This document shows, piece after piece, positions 24,009 through 32,377 of a stretch of 64,000 nucleotides of DNA. A model generated the notes under the pieces. That model was not told where the DNA came from and searched no databases. It saw nothing but the letters and a program-made list of their open reading frames with translations. A program made the position numbers and the translations under genes. The stretch lies in NCBI GenBank assembly GCA_035696365.1, contig DASRQS010000069.1, positions 1 through 64,000 on the forward strand, in the 5' to 3' direction. Each line of letters starts with the position of its first letter. The stretch's first letter is position 1. This DNA is from JALYLC01 sp035696365 (GTDB lineage: Bacteria > Actinomycetota > Thermoleophilia > Gaiellales > JALYLC01).

Positions 24009-24989
24009 CTAGGGCGAGATCAACATCGCCCGCACGGCCGCGACGATCTCGCCGGCGCCCGGCAGATAGGCGTCCTCGAGCGGCGGGCTCAGCGGGATCG
24101 GCGCGAAGGGCGCGCCCACGCGCGCGATCGGGGCGTCGAGCGAGTCGAAGGCCACCTCCCCCACCTGCGCCGCGATCTCGGCGCTGAAGCCCCCGTGCCG
24201 CACGGCCTCGTGCGCGATGACCAGCCTGCCCGTGCGCTGGACGGAGGCGACGATCGCCTCCAGGTCGAGCGGGACGAGCGTGCGCGGATCGATGATCTCG
24301 GCCTCGATGCCGTCCTCGGCCGCGAGCCGTTCGGCCGCCTCCAGCGCGTCGTGCACGAGGCGCGAGAGCGCGACGATCGTGACGTCGCGGCCGCTGCGCA
24401 GCGTCGCCGCGCGGCCGATCGGTACGGGCACCGGCGGCTCGCCCACCTCGCCGCGGCGGAAGTAGAGCGTCTTGTTCTCGATGAAGACGACGGGGTTCGG
24501 ATCGGCGATCGCAGCGGCCAGCAGGCCCGCGGCATCCGCCGGGCTGCTCGGCATGACGACCTTCAGGCCCGGCACGTGCGTCAGCCAGCTCTCGAGGCTC
24601 TGCGAGTGCTGTGCGCCTCCGCGGTAGCCGGCGCCGCCCTGCGTGCGCAGCACCATCGGCACCGTGAGCTGGCCGCCCGACATGAAATGCGCCTTGGCGG
24701 CTCCGTTGACGAGCTGGTCGAGCGCGAGCGTGATGAAGTCGATGAACATGATCTCGAGCACCGGGCGCAGGCCCGACTGCGCGGCCCCGATCGCGACACC
24801 GGTGATGGCCGCCTCGCTGATCGGCGTGTCGATCACGCGCGCGGTTCCGAACTCCTCCGCGAGCCCCGCCGTCGCGGTGTAGGGCCCGCCTTCGGCGACG
24901 TCCTCGCCGAGCACGAACACGCGCTCGTCGGCGCGCATGGCCGCCGCGAGCGACGAGGTGATGGCCTTGATGTACGTCGTCTCAGCCAT
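24009..24989 (-). CDS. ThDP-dependent dehydrogenase E1 component, beta subunit (pair 1)
   Basis: A 326-residue transketolase-type beta chain of a 2-oxo acid or acetoin dehydrogenase E1. Seen: VLGEDVAEGGPYTATAGL, RVIDTPISEAAITGVAIGAA, FIDFITLALDQLVNGAAK, GGAGYRGGAQHSQSLESWL and IIDPRTLVPLD. These are normal E1-beta motifs (activating Glu in DTPISE, His in AQHSQ). It overlaps its alpha partner by eight bases. No E2 lipoyl acyltransferase or E3 is encoded nearby, so the acceptor is unknown. It is the last gene of the LigM-headed operon. Confidence 0.87.
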   Translation of the reverse strand: MAETTYIKAITSSLAAAMRADERVFVLGEDVAEGGPYTATAGLAEEFGTARVIDTPISEAAITGVAIGAAQSGLRPVLEIMFIDFITLALDQLVNGAAKAHFMSGGQLTVPMVLRTQGGAGYRGGAQHSQSLESWLTHVPGLKVVMPSSPADAAGLLAAAIADPNPVVFIENKTLYFRRGEVGEPPVPVPIGRAATLRSGRDVTIVALSRLVHDALEAAERLAAEDGIEAEIIDPRTLVPLDLEAIVASVQRTGRLVIAHEAVRHGGFSAEIAAQVGEVAFDSLDAPIARVGAPFAPIPLSPPLEDAYLPGAGEIVAAVRAMLISP

Positions 24990-25950
24990 CGGCGTAGACC
25001 ATGTGCTCGATCAGCCCACGTGGCGGGAAGGGGCTCTCGCGCCCGAAGCGCACGGCAGCCTGCACGGCCGCGGCGGCCTCGGCCTCGATGCCCGCCAGGG
25101 CGCTCTCGGCCAGCCAGCCCTGCGCGACCGCGTGGCGCTGGAGCCGCAGGATCGGATCCTTCTCCTGCCAGTCGGCGGCCGCGATCGCCTCGCGGTACTT
25201 CCCCGGGTCGCCCTCGTAGTGGCCCCGCAAACGCTGCACCAGGCACTCGAGCAGGAACGGCCCCCGCCCCGCGCGCGCCAAGGCGAGGTAGCCCCCGAAG
25301 GCCTCCCAGACCGCAAGCACGTCGTTGCCGTCGACGGTCGAGCGCTCGACCCCGTACGGCGCGACGACGTCGCTGACGCGTTCCACCACGGTGTGCGCCG
25401 AGCGCGGCGTGAACTCCGCGAACCCGTTGTTCTCGCACACGAGGATCAGCGGCAGCTTCCAGAGCGCGGCCAGGTTCACGGTCTCGTTGAAGTGCCCGGC
25501 CTGCACCGCCCCGTCGCCGAAGAACACGACGGCCACCGCATTTTCGCCGCGCAGCCGCGCGGCCAGCGCGCTGCCGAGCGCGATCGGGATGCTGCCGCCG
25601 ACGACGCCCGTCGCGCCCATGAAGCCGTGCTCGGCGTCGACCAGGTGCATCGATCCCCCGAGCCCCCTGCAGAGCCCCGTGTCACGCCCCATGAGCTCGG
25701 CCATCACCCGCTCCAGCGGTGCGCCCTTCGCGATCGCATGCCCGTGTGCGCGATGGCCGGAGTAGACGGGGTCGCTGTCGCGCAGCTGCGAGCAGACGGC
25801 TCCGGCCACGCCCTCCTGGCCCACGCTCAGGTGCACGAGCCCGTGCACCTCGTCCGACTGCTTCAGCCGGCCGACCCGTTCCTCGAACACGCGGATCCGC
25901 CACATCGTCGCCAGCAGGCCCAGCGCCTGTGCGCGATCGGGCCCGGGCAC
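24982..25950 (-). CDS. ThDP-dependent dehydrogenase E1 component, alpha subunit (pair 1)
   Basis: A 322-residue E1-alpha chain. The core begins MWRIRVFEERVGRL; ThDP binding is by the GDG...NN motif (FFGDGAVQAGHFNE to LVCENN, about residues 150-180); GLCRGLGGSMHLVD and VGGSIPIALGSALA are standard. The start is the GTG at 25950, sharing one base with the TAG stop of the previous gene. Pair 1 resembles acetoin dehydrogenase AcoA/B and branched-chain E1 proteins. The phosphorylation loop region of eukaryotic E1 is absent, as expected. Confidence 0.86.
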   Translation of the reverse strand: MPGPDRAQALGLLATMWRIRVFEERVGRLKQSDEVHGLVHLSVGQEGVAGAVCSQLRDSDPVYSGHRAHGHAIAKGAPLERVMAELMGRDTGLCRGLGGSMHLVDAEHGFMGATGVVGGSIPIALGSALAARLRGENAVAVVFFGDGAVQAGHFNETVNLAALWKLPLILVCENNGFAEFTPRSAHTVVERVSDVVAPYGVERSTVDGNDVLAVWEAFGGYLALARAGRGPFLLECLVQRLRGHYEGDPGKYREAIAAADWQEKDPILRLQRHAVAQGWLAESALAGIEAEAAAAVQAAVRFGRESPFPPRGLIEHMVYADG

Positions 25951-26930
25951 TACGCCGTCACGGGGGCGAACCCGAGCACCTGCCGCACGGCTGCCACGAC
26001 CTTGTCCTCGTCCGGCATCACGAAGGCCTCGAGCGGCTGGCTGTAGGGCACGGTCGCATCGAGCGCCGTGACCTGCACGATGGGAGCCTTGAGCGACGAG
26101 AACCCGTGCTCGGCGACCTCGCCGGCGATCACGGTCGCGGCGGAGGCGTGCCGCGTCGACTGGTCGACGAGCACGAGCCGGCCCGTCTTCTCGACCGACT
26201 CGAGGATCGTCTTCGTGTCGAGCGGCGCCAGCGTGCGCGGGTCGATCACCTCGGCCTGGATGCCCTCGCCCGCCAGTTGGCCGGCGGCGTTCAGCGCGCG
26301 GTCGACGCACCAGCCGGTGGCGACGATCGTCACATCGCCGCCCTGGCGCCGGATCGAGGCCTCACCGAAGGGGACGAGGTACTCGCCGTCGGGCACCTCG
26401 CCGTGCTCCAGCGTGAGCAGGTAGTTGTGCAGGTAGACGACCGGGTCGTCGTCGCGGATCGCGCTCGCCATCAGGCCCTTCGCGTCGGCCGCCGTCGACG
26501 GCACCACGACCTTCAAGCCAGGGACTCCCATGAAGAGGGCATTGATGGTGCCGGTGTGCTGGCCCGCCCAGCCGGCGGTGAAGCCGTAGCCGGCCTTGAG
26601 CACGATCGGCACCTTGACCTGGCCGCCGCTCATGGCGCGGAAGCGCGGCGCCTCGTTCAGCACCTGGTCCATGGCGACGAGCATGAACTCGGCCATGTAG
26701 AGCTCCACCACGGGCCGGAAGCCCGAGAGCGCTGCGCCGATGGCGATGCCGATCTCAGCCGTCTCGGAGATCGGCGTGACGCGCACGCGGTCCTTGCCGA
26801 AGGCGTCGACGAAGGGCTCGTTCTCGGTCGTGGCCATGTTCTGGCCGAAGTACAGGACGCTCGGGTCGCGCTCCATCTCGAGGTGGATCGCCTCGCCGAT
26901 GGCGGCGATGTACGGCAGTTCGTGTGCCAT
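25950..26930 (-). CDS. ThDP-dependent dehydrogenase E1 component, beta subunit (pair 2)
   Basis: A 326-residue E1-beta chain. It begins ELPYIAAIGEAIHLEMERD and has LYFGQNMATTENE, RVRVTPISETAEIGIAIGAAL and VIDPRTLAPLDTKTI. It differs from pair 1 in the active-site loop (GYGFTAGWAGQHTGTINALF in place of GGAQHSQSLESWL) and in the first strand (GQN for GED). So the two pairs are paralogues, not recent duplicates, and probably use different substrates. ATG 26930 is eleven bases from the alpha-chain stop. Confidence 0.86.
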   Translation of the reverse strand: MAHELPYIAAIGEAIHLEMERDPSVLYFGQNMATTENEPFVDAFGKDRVRVTPISETAEIGIAIGAALSGFRPVVELYMAEFMLVAMDQVLNEAPRFRAMSGGQVKVPIVLKAGYGFTAGWAGQHTGTINALFMGVPGLKVVVPSTAADAKGLMASAIRDDDPVVYLHNYLLTLEHGEVPDGEYLVPFGEASIRRQGGDVTIVATGWCVDRALNAAGQLAGEGIQAEVIDPRTLAPLDTKTILESVEKTGRLVLVDQSTRHASAATVIAGEVAEHGFSSLKAPIVQVTALDATVPYSQPLEAFVMPDEDKVVAAVRQVLGFAPVTA

Positions 26931-26940
26931 GAGATCGCTC

Positions 26941-27981
26941 CTAGGCCTCGTTGTAGGCGAGTGCTTCGCTGGTGTCCGGGAACGGGCTCTCGAGCGCGAA
27001 CGTGACCGCTGCCTGCATCTCCTCGCGCACCTTCTCCGCAATCGCATCGGCCCGCTCGGCCGTGAGCGTGCCGTCCGCGACCAGCCGCACGCGGAAGGCG
27101 GGCACGGGATCGCCCTGCTTGGCCGCCTCGTACTCCTCGGGGTTGCCGAACTTCTCCACCGCCTCGTGTTCGGGGAAGTGCAGTGGCACGCCGGGCGGGG
27201 CGATGATGTTGCCGTGCGCCGAGAGGCGGTACATCTGCGACTCGACGAGCGTGGGCCCGTCACCGGCGCGCGCACGCGCGACGGCGGCGCCGACGGTCTC
27301 GTAGACCGCAACCGGGTCGCGCCCGTCGATCGTCACGCCGGGCATGCTGAAAGCCTTCGCCTTGACCGAGAGATTCTCTCCGTTGGCGCGGTTCGCGTCT
27401 TCCTGGTCGCTGCGCGTGTGCACGTTGTAGCCGTTGTTCTCCATCACGAAGACGATGGGGAGCTTCCACAGCGAGGCGATGTTGAGCGTCTCGGCGAACG
27501 CGCCCTGCTTCGAGGCGCCGTCGCCGAAGAAGCTGAGCACGACCTGGCCCTGCTTGCGGATCTGGGCCGCCCAGGCGGCGCCGGCCGCATGTGGGATGCC
27601 GGCGGCGACGATGCCCGAGGTGCCGAGGAAGCCGTTGGAGACGTCAGTCAGGTGCATCGATCCCCCGATGCCCTTGCAGAGCCCGTCCTTGCGCCCGTAG
27701 ATCTCCGCCATGATCGCCTTCGGGTCGGTCCCGCGCGCGATGGGATAGCCGTGGCAGCGGTAGGTCGTGAGGAACTGGTCGTCAGGACCGAGCGTCGCGA
27801 TCGACCCCACGATCGACGCCTCCGCGCCGTCGGCCAGGTGGGTGTGACCCCGGATCACGCCCGGGTGCTCGAGGAACGTGCGCTTGACCCGCTCCTCGAA
27901 CTCGCGGATCCGCAGCATCTGCTCGTAGATCCAGACGAGGCGGTCGCGGTCGAGCGGGGTGACTCCCTCGTTCGCGCTCAC
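26941..27981 (-). CDS. ThDP-dependent dehydrogenase E1 component, alpha subunit (pair 2)
   Basis: A 346-residue E1-alpha chain. MLRIREFEERVKR opens the core; FFGDGASKQGAFAETLN to VMENNGYN is the ThDP motif; GLCKGIGGSMHLTD and HAAGAAWAAQIRKQ are family features. It is longer than pair 1 alpha and has a C-terminal helical tail (ADAIAEKVREEMQAAVTFALES) typical of E1-alpha. The GTG start overlaps the preceding isomerase-like gene (GTGA). Transketolase-like or acetoin cleavage without E2 is possible. Confidence 0.86.
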   Translation of the reverse strand: MSANEGVTPLDRDRLVWIYEQMLRIREFEERVKRTFLEHPGVIRGHTHLADGAEASIVGSIATLGPDDQFLTTYRCHGYPIARGTDPKAIMAEIYGRKDGLCKGIGGSMHLTDVSNGFLGTSGIVAAGIPHAAGAAWAAQIRKQGQVVLSFFGDGASKQGAFAETLNIASLWKLPIVFVMENNGYNVHTRSDQEDANRANGENLSVKAKAFSMPGVTIDGRDPVAVYETVGAAVARARAGDGPTLVESQMYRLSAHGNIIAPPGVPLHFPEHEAVEKFGNPEEYEAAKQGDPVPAFRVRLVADGTLTAERADAIAEKVREEMQAAVTFALESPFPDTSEALAYNEA

Positions 27982-28862
27982 GCAGAGCTCCTCTCGTGTC
28001 CGAATTGGGAAGCGGTCGTCTCGTAGGCCCGCCGGAAGATCACGTCGAGTGGCTGGTTGCGTAACTCATCGGAGAGCACCTCGACGCCCCACGGCCCGGA
28101 ATAGCCCTGATCCTGGCAGACCTCGATGGTGCCGCGCAGGTCGAACTCGCCCTCGCCCGGTAGGCGGCGGTGGTTGACGGTCTCGTCGATCAGGTCGTCC
28201 ATGTCCTGGAGCCGGCCGTCGCTCAGCTCCACCCATGACAGGTACTCGAGCGGAATGCGACGGAGCTCTTTCGGGGCGATCCCCAGCTTTCCCATGTGCC
28301 AGGTGTCGACGGCGATGCCGCCGTTCGACGCGCCCGCGCCCTGGACGACAGCGAGCGCCGCGTCGATGCTCCTCACGTTGACATCGAACGGCATGAACTC
28401 GTAGACGACCTTCGCCTCGGTGTGCTGCGCGGCCTCGGCGCACAGCTCGCCGAAGCGCTCGGTGAGCTGCGAGAGCTCGCACGGCGTGCCCGGGATGTTG
28501 CCCACCTTGATGTGGTGCGGAAGCAGCTCGGCGGCGGCGCGGAAGAGCAGCTCGCGCGTGGCGTCCGAGGCGCTGCGCCGCTCATCGCCTTCGTCCAGGA
28601 ACCAGTCCATGAGGAACTCGAGCTCGAGGTGGCGCAGCCCGTTGTCGTCGAACACCTTGCGCATGTCCGCGAGGCTGCGCGACTCCAGCACGTGCGCGAG
28701 GTCGGCGTGCCAGATGCCGATGCCACTGAAGCCCACCGTGCGCGCCTCGGCGCAGCGATCGGCCCAGTCGAAGAGGCTCCACTCGCGCCCGCTGTGCACC
28801 TCGACCGGGCCGGAGACGGTCCAGTAGAGCCCGACCAGCTCGACGTCCGCGCCCATGCTCAC
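27978..28862 (-). CDS. Sugar phosphate isomerase/epimerase family TIM barrel protein
   Basis: A 294-residue AP-endonuclease-2-type barrel. Candidate metal ligands are Glu in VVYEFMPFD (about residue 152), Asp and His in IAVDTWHMGKLG (about 187), Asp in WVELSDGR and Glu in WGVEVLSDEL. Such proteins isomerise or epimerise sugars, hydroxypyruvate or inosose and dehydrate shikimate-like acids. It lies between a LigM-type demethylase and ThDP E1 pairs, so its substrate could be a ring-cleavage or C2-C3 product. GTG 28862 or ATG 28856 may be the start. Confidence 0.83.
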   Translation of the reverse strand: MSMGADVELVGLYWTVSGPVEVHSGREWSLFDWADRCAEARTVGFSGIGIWHADLAHVLESRSLADMRKVFDDNGLRHLELEFLMDWFLDEGDERRSASDATRELLFRAAAELLPHHIKVGNIPGTPCELSQLTERFGELCAEAAQHTEAKVVYEFMPFDVNVRSIDAALAVVQGAGASNGGIAVDTWHMGKLGIAPKELRRIPLEYLSWVELSDGRLQDMDDLIDETVNHRRLPGEGEFDLRGTIEVCQDQGYSGPWGVEVLSDELRNQPLDVIFRRAYETTASQFGHERSSA

Positions 28863-28865
28863 CGG

Positions 28866-30233
28866 CTATTTCGGCCGGTACGACGCACGGACGACCTCGG
28901 CATACGGGACGGGCGAGACGGTGGCGCGGATCTCGCTCTGCACGTGGCGCTCGACGACCGGCTTTCCGGAGCCCCCGCCCTCCTCGCCCCAGACGAGTGT
29001 CACCTCGGTGCCGGGCTCGCTGTGCTCGGCGTCCACGTAGGCCAGCGAGAGCATCGAGCTCTCGTTGGAGCTGTAGCCGGAGAACGTCGACACCCCGACC
29101 ATCTTGCCGTCCTGCATGATCCGGTCGTTCGGCCAGGTCGAATAATTGGACAACGGCAGGTCGATGTACTTCGCCTTGTCGCCCCTGTGGAACATGGTCT
29201 CCATCGCGGCGGCGACGTCCTCGCCGCGCCAGGCGAGTGTCACCTTCTGGCGCTGCGGATTCCCGGACATCCTCTCGACGGCGTCACGGCCGATGAAGTC
29301 GTGGTCGAAGCGCACGAAGCCGCCGTAGCCGAGGTCGTAAGGTGTCGTGTAGTAGTCCGCGATGTCGTCCGAGTAGTAGCTGCCGCCGAGCGAGCCCGTG
29401 CCTTCGTACCAGTCGGCCGGCAGCCATTCGCGGTAGGCCTTCATCTTGTCGCCAGTGAAAATCGCGGGCAGCGGGCAGGGGATCCAGCCCGACTCGAGCG
29501 TGTTCGTTGCATAGACGCGCGAGCCCACCTGCCGGAGCTCGAACTCCTCGCCGGCGGCGACGATCGCCGCCTTGACCTCGGCACCCTGATCCCACGGGCC
29601 GAACAACTCCAGGCCGGGCACGCCGGACATGCCGTGGTGCAGCGCCCGCACCTCGTGTCCCGCGATCGTGAGCAGGCCCATGTTGAAGAACTTGATCTCG
29701 GGCAGCGGGCCGCCGTTGACCTTTTCCAGCACCTGGGGCGCGTTCGGGCCCTGTACCTGGTAGCGGTAGAGCTTGCGGTTGCCGGGATTGGCTGCGGCGC
29801 GCTCGTCGCGCTCGACGCTCGCGTCGTAGTCGCCCGTCTCGCAGTGGTACTGCACCCAGTTGTGGGCCGAGGGGCGGCCGACGAGGCTGAGCAGATCGTC
29901 GTCCAGGTAGAAGAGAATGGCATCGCCGATGACAAAGCCGTCGTAGTTGCAGGCCACGAACTGCTTGGCCTTGTTCACGACGAAATTGTCAAAGCTGTTG
30001 ATAGCAAGGTCGGACAGCAGTTTGAGCGCCTCGGGCCCTCTGATGTAAAGGTCCGTCATGTGGTACGACTGGTCGAACAGGCAGCACGCCTCCCGCCAGG
30101 CGTGCTGCTCGTCACGCCAGTTCGTGAACTCGCTCGCGACGCCCGGGTAGACGTACGGCCCGATCTGCGAGTTGCGCGTGAGATCGACCGCGCTGCGCGT
30201 GCGGAGAACATCCTCGAGGCTTCGCGAACTCAT
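28866..30233 (-). CDS. ligM: LigM-type tetrahydrofolate-dependent aromatic O-demethylase (GcvT fold)
   Basis: A 455-residue GcvT-family protein. Many stretches match my recollection of Sphingobium LigM, the vanillate/3-O-methylgallate O-demethylase: RNSQIGPYVYPGVASEF, NWRDEQHAWR, FDQSYHMTDLYIRGPEALKL, NKAKQFV, HHGMSGVPGLELFGPW, NTLESGWIPCPLPAIFTGDK, KAYREWLPADWYE, YGGFVRFDHDFIGRDA and ATVSPVPYAEV. Its length is close to LigM (about 470). The methyl group would move to tetrahydrofolate, giving protocatechuate from vanillate or gallate from 3-O-methylgallate. The ATG start has GAGGAG upstream. It heads the operon running to 24009. Which methoxy-aromatic it prefers is not decided. Confidence 0.85.
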   Translation of the reverse strand: MSSRSLEDVLRTRSAVDLTRNSQIGPYVYPGVASEFTNWRDEQHAWREACCLFDQSYHMTDLYIRGPEALKLLSDLAINSFDNFVVNKAKQFVACNYDGFVIGDAILFYLDDDLLSLVGRPSAHNWVQYHCETGDYDASVERDERAAANPGNRKLYRYQVQGPNAPQVLEKVNGGPLPEIKFFNMGLLTIAGHEVRALHHGMSGVPGLELFGPWDQGAEVKAAIVAAGEEFELRQVGSRVYATNTLESGWIPCPLPAIFTGDKMKAYREWLPADWYEGTGSLGGSYYSDDIADYYTTPYDLGYGGFVRFDHDFIGRDAVERMSGNPQRQKVTLAWRGEDVAAAMETMFHRGDKAKYIDLPLSNYSTWPNDRIMQDGKMVGVSTFSGYSSNESSMLSLAYVDAEHSEPGTEVTLVWGEEGGGSGKPVVERHVQSEIRATVSPVPYAEVVRASYRPK

Positions 30234-30354
30234 GCTGCGAGCAACTCCTCTTGTCGACGAAACCGTCAGCGATCTCCGAAGCGCCGCGCGTACGCCTGCC
30301 GGTCGCGGCGGCGATCGGTCGGACTCTCTCAAACCCCCTGCCCGTTTGTCAAGA

Positions 30355-30388
30355 CGCCGTTCCGATTGCTGGAACGGCGGATAGTATC
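30355..30388 (+). promoter_or_regulatory. 9-bp inverted repeat and -10 between divergent ligM and acyl-CoA synthetase operons
   Basis: CGCCGTTCC (30355-30363), GATTGCT, GGAACGGCG (30371-30379) is a perfect 9-bp inverted repeat with a seven-base centre. TTCCGA (30360-30365), 17 bases, TAGTAT (30383-30388) ends six bases before the ATG at 30395. The GTTCC/GGAAC half-sites recall the repeat before the IclR-type gene at 12.1 kb. The rest of the 30234-30394 gap holds no gene. Confidence 0.55.
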
Positions 30389-30394
30389 TCCCGC

Positions 30395-32377
30395 ATGCCG
30401 ATGCGTCTGGCCCGAGGCGACGCCCCCGGAGTGCTCTGGACACCGCCGGCGGACGTCTGGGAGACGACCGAGATCGGCCGCTACGTCACCTGGCTCGAAC
30501 ACGAGCGGGGGCTCGCGTTCTCGACCTACGAGCAGCTCCAGCGCTGGTCCGTCGACGACCTGGCCGGCTTCTGGTCGTCGATCTGGGACTTCGGCGGCGT
30601 CAAGGCGCACGCCCCGTACACCACCGCATTGGCATCGGCCGACATGCCCGGCGCCCGCTGGTTCCCAGGCGCGCGACTCAACCTCGCCGAGCACCTGATC
30701 GGCGGCGAGGAGGACTGCGAGCGGGTTGCGGTCGTGGCCTACTCGCAGACGCGCGAGCGCAGGGAGCTCTCCTTCGCAGATCTGCGCGACGGCATCGCCC
30801 GGGCCCGCGCGGGCCTGCAGCGGCTGGGCGTGCAGCCCGGCGAGCGCGTCGTCGCCTACCTCCCCAACATCCCCGAGACGCTGATCGCCTTCGCGGCCGT
30901 GACGAGCCTCGGCGCGGTGTGGGCGAGCTGCGCGCCCGAGCTCGGCGCCCGCAGCGTCGTCGACCGCCTCGCCCAGCTCGACCCGGCAGTGCTGCTGACG
31001 GTCGACGGCTACGGCTTCCGCGACCGCTCGATCGATCGCCGCCGCGAGGTGCAGGCGATCCGCGCGGCGCTGCCCGGCCTGCGCCACGTCGTGCACGTCC
31101 CGTACGGCGAGCACGCGATCCCGGACGCCGTCACCTGGGATGACCTGACGGCCGAGCCGGGACCGCTGGAGTTTCTGCCGGTCGCCTTCGACCACCCGCT
31201 CAGCGTGCTGTTCTCCTCCGGGACGACGGGCATTCCGAAGCCCATCGTCCACGGCCACGGCGGCATCCTGCTCGAGTACCTCAAGGCACACGCGCTGAGT
31301 TGGGATCTCAAGCCCGGCGGCCGCCTGCAGTGGTTCACGACCACCTCCTGGATGATGTGGCACGCGCTCGTCGCCGCACTGCTGGTGCGATCGTCGATCG
31401 TCATGCTCGACGGCGACCCGGCCTGGCCGGACCCGGGCTGGCAATGGCGACTCGCCGAGGAGACGCGTCCGACCTGCATGGGCGTCAGTCCTGCCTTCCT
31501 GATGGCCTGCCGTAAGGCGGGGCTCGAGCCCGGGCGGGACTGCGATCTCAGTTCTGTCCGGGTCTTCTGCACCGCCGGCTCTCCGCTGCCGCCCGAGGGC
31601 TACCGCTACGTCTACGAGCAGCTCGGGCCCGACGTGCTGCTCATCAACGGCAGCGGCGGCACCGACGTGTGCAGCGGCATCGTGGGCGGCTCGGCGCTGC
31701 TCCCGGTGTACGAGGGAGAGATCTCAGGCCGCCTGCTGGGGGTCGCGAGCGATGCCGTGGATCCTCAGGGCGAGCCACTCGTGGGCGAGCTCGGGGAGCT
31801 CGTGATCACGCGGCCGATGCCCTCGATGCCGACCGAGTTGTGGGGCGACGCCGACGGCTCGCTCTACCGCAGCTCCTACTTCGACATGTTTCCGGGGATC
31901 TGGCGCCAGGGCGACTGGATCAGGTTCTCGGAGCGCGGCAGCTGCGTCGTCACTGGCCGCTCCGATGCGACGCTCAACCGCGGCGGCGTCCGCCTCGGCA
32001 CAAGCGAGTTCTACAGCGTCGTCGAGGAGCTGCCAGAGGTCCTGGACAGCCTCGTCGTCCATCTCGAGGACGACGAGGGCGGAGCCGGCGAGCTCCTGCT
32101 GTTCGTCGTGCTGGCCGGGGACGTCTCGCTGGACGACGACCTGCGCGGCCGCATCGGTCGAGGCCTGCGCTCCGAGCTCTCGCCGCGCCACGTTCCCGAC
32201 ACGATCCTGGAGGTGCCCGCCATCCCCCGCACGCTCACCGGCAAGAAGCTCGAGACGCCCGTCAAGCGCATCCTGCGAGGCGCCCCGGTCGAGGCTGTCG
32301 CGAGTCGCGACGCGCTGCTCGACCCGACGGCGCTCGACGCCTTCGCGCTGCTCGCACCCGGAGGCAGACGTGGCTGA
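30395..32377 (+). CDS. Acetoacetyl-CoA synthetase-like acyl-CoA ligase
   Basis: A 660-residue adenylate-forming enzyme with the ACS/AACS layout: an N-terminal extension with WSVDDLAGFWSSIWDF, AMP-binding motif SVLFSSGTTGIPKPIVHGHGG (about residues 268-288), WFTTTSWMMWHALV, INGSGGTDVCSG and the hinge/C-terminal segment GRSDATLNRGGVRLGTSEFY. The catalytic Lys is in RTLTGKKLETPVKRI. This pattern is typical of acetoacetate-CoA ligases, but the neighbouring amidohydrolase and aromatic genes make a hydroxycinnamate or aryl 3-oxoacid substrate possible. It has a leaderless-type start at ATG 30395 and overlaps the next gene by eight bases. Confidence 0.84.
   Translation: MPMRLARGDAPGVLWTPPADVWETTEIGRYVTWLEHERGLAFSTYEQLQRWSVDDLAGFWSSIWDFGGVKAHAPYTTALASADMPGARWFPGARLNLAEHLIGGEEDCERVAVVAYSQTRERRELSFADLRDGIARARAGLQRLGVQPGERVVAYLPNIPETLIAFAAVTSLGAVWASCAPELGARSVVDRLAQLDPAVLLTVDGYGFRDRSIDRRREVQAIRAALPGLRHVVHVPYGEHAIPDAVTWDDLTAEPGPLEFLPVAFDHPLSVLFSSGTTGIPKPIVHGHGGILLEYLKAHALSWDLKPGGRLQWFTTTSWMMWHALVAALLVRSSIVMLDGDPAWPDPGWQWRLAEETRPTCMGVSPAFLMACRKAGLEPGRDCDLSSVRVFCTAGSPLPPEGYRYVYEQLGPDVLLINGSGGTDVCSGIVGGSALLPVYEGEISGRLLGVASDAVDPQGEPLVGELGELVITRPMPSMPTELWGDADGSLYRSSYFDMFPGIWRQGDWIRFSERGSCVVTGRSDATLNRGGVRLGTSEFYSVVEELPEVLDSLVVHLEDDEGGAGELLLFVVLAGDVSLDDDLRGRIGRGLRSELSPRHVPDTILEVPAIPRTLTGKKLETPVKRILRGAPVEAVASRDALLDPTALDAFALLAPGGRRG

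Noticed and set aside
22422..25376. A 984-residue plus-strand frame over the GMC and E1 genes
   Set aside because: Composition is that of a GC shadow and it shows no domain; the minus-strand genes have full motif sets.
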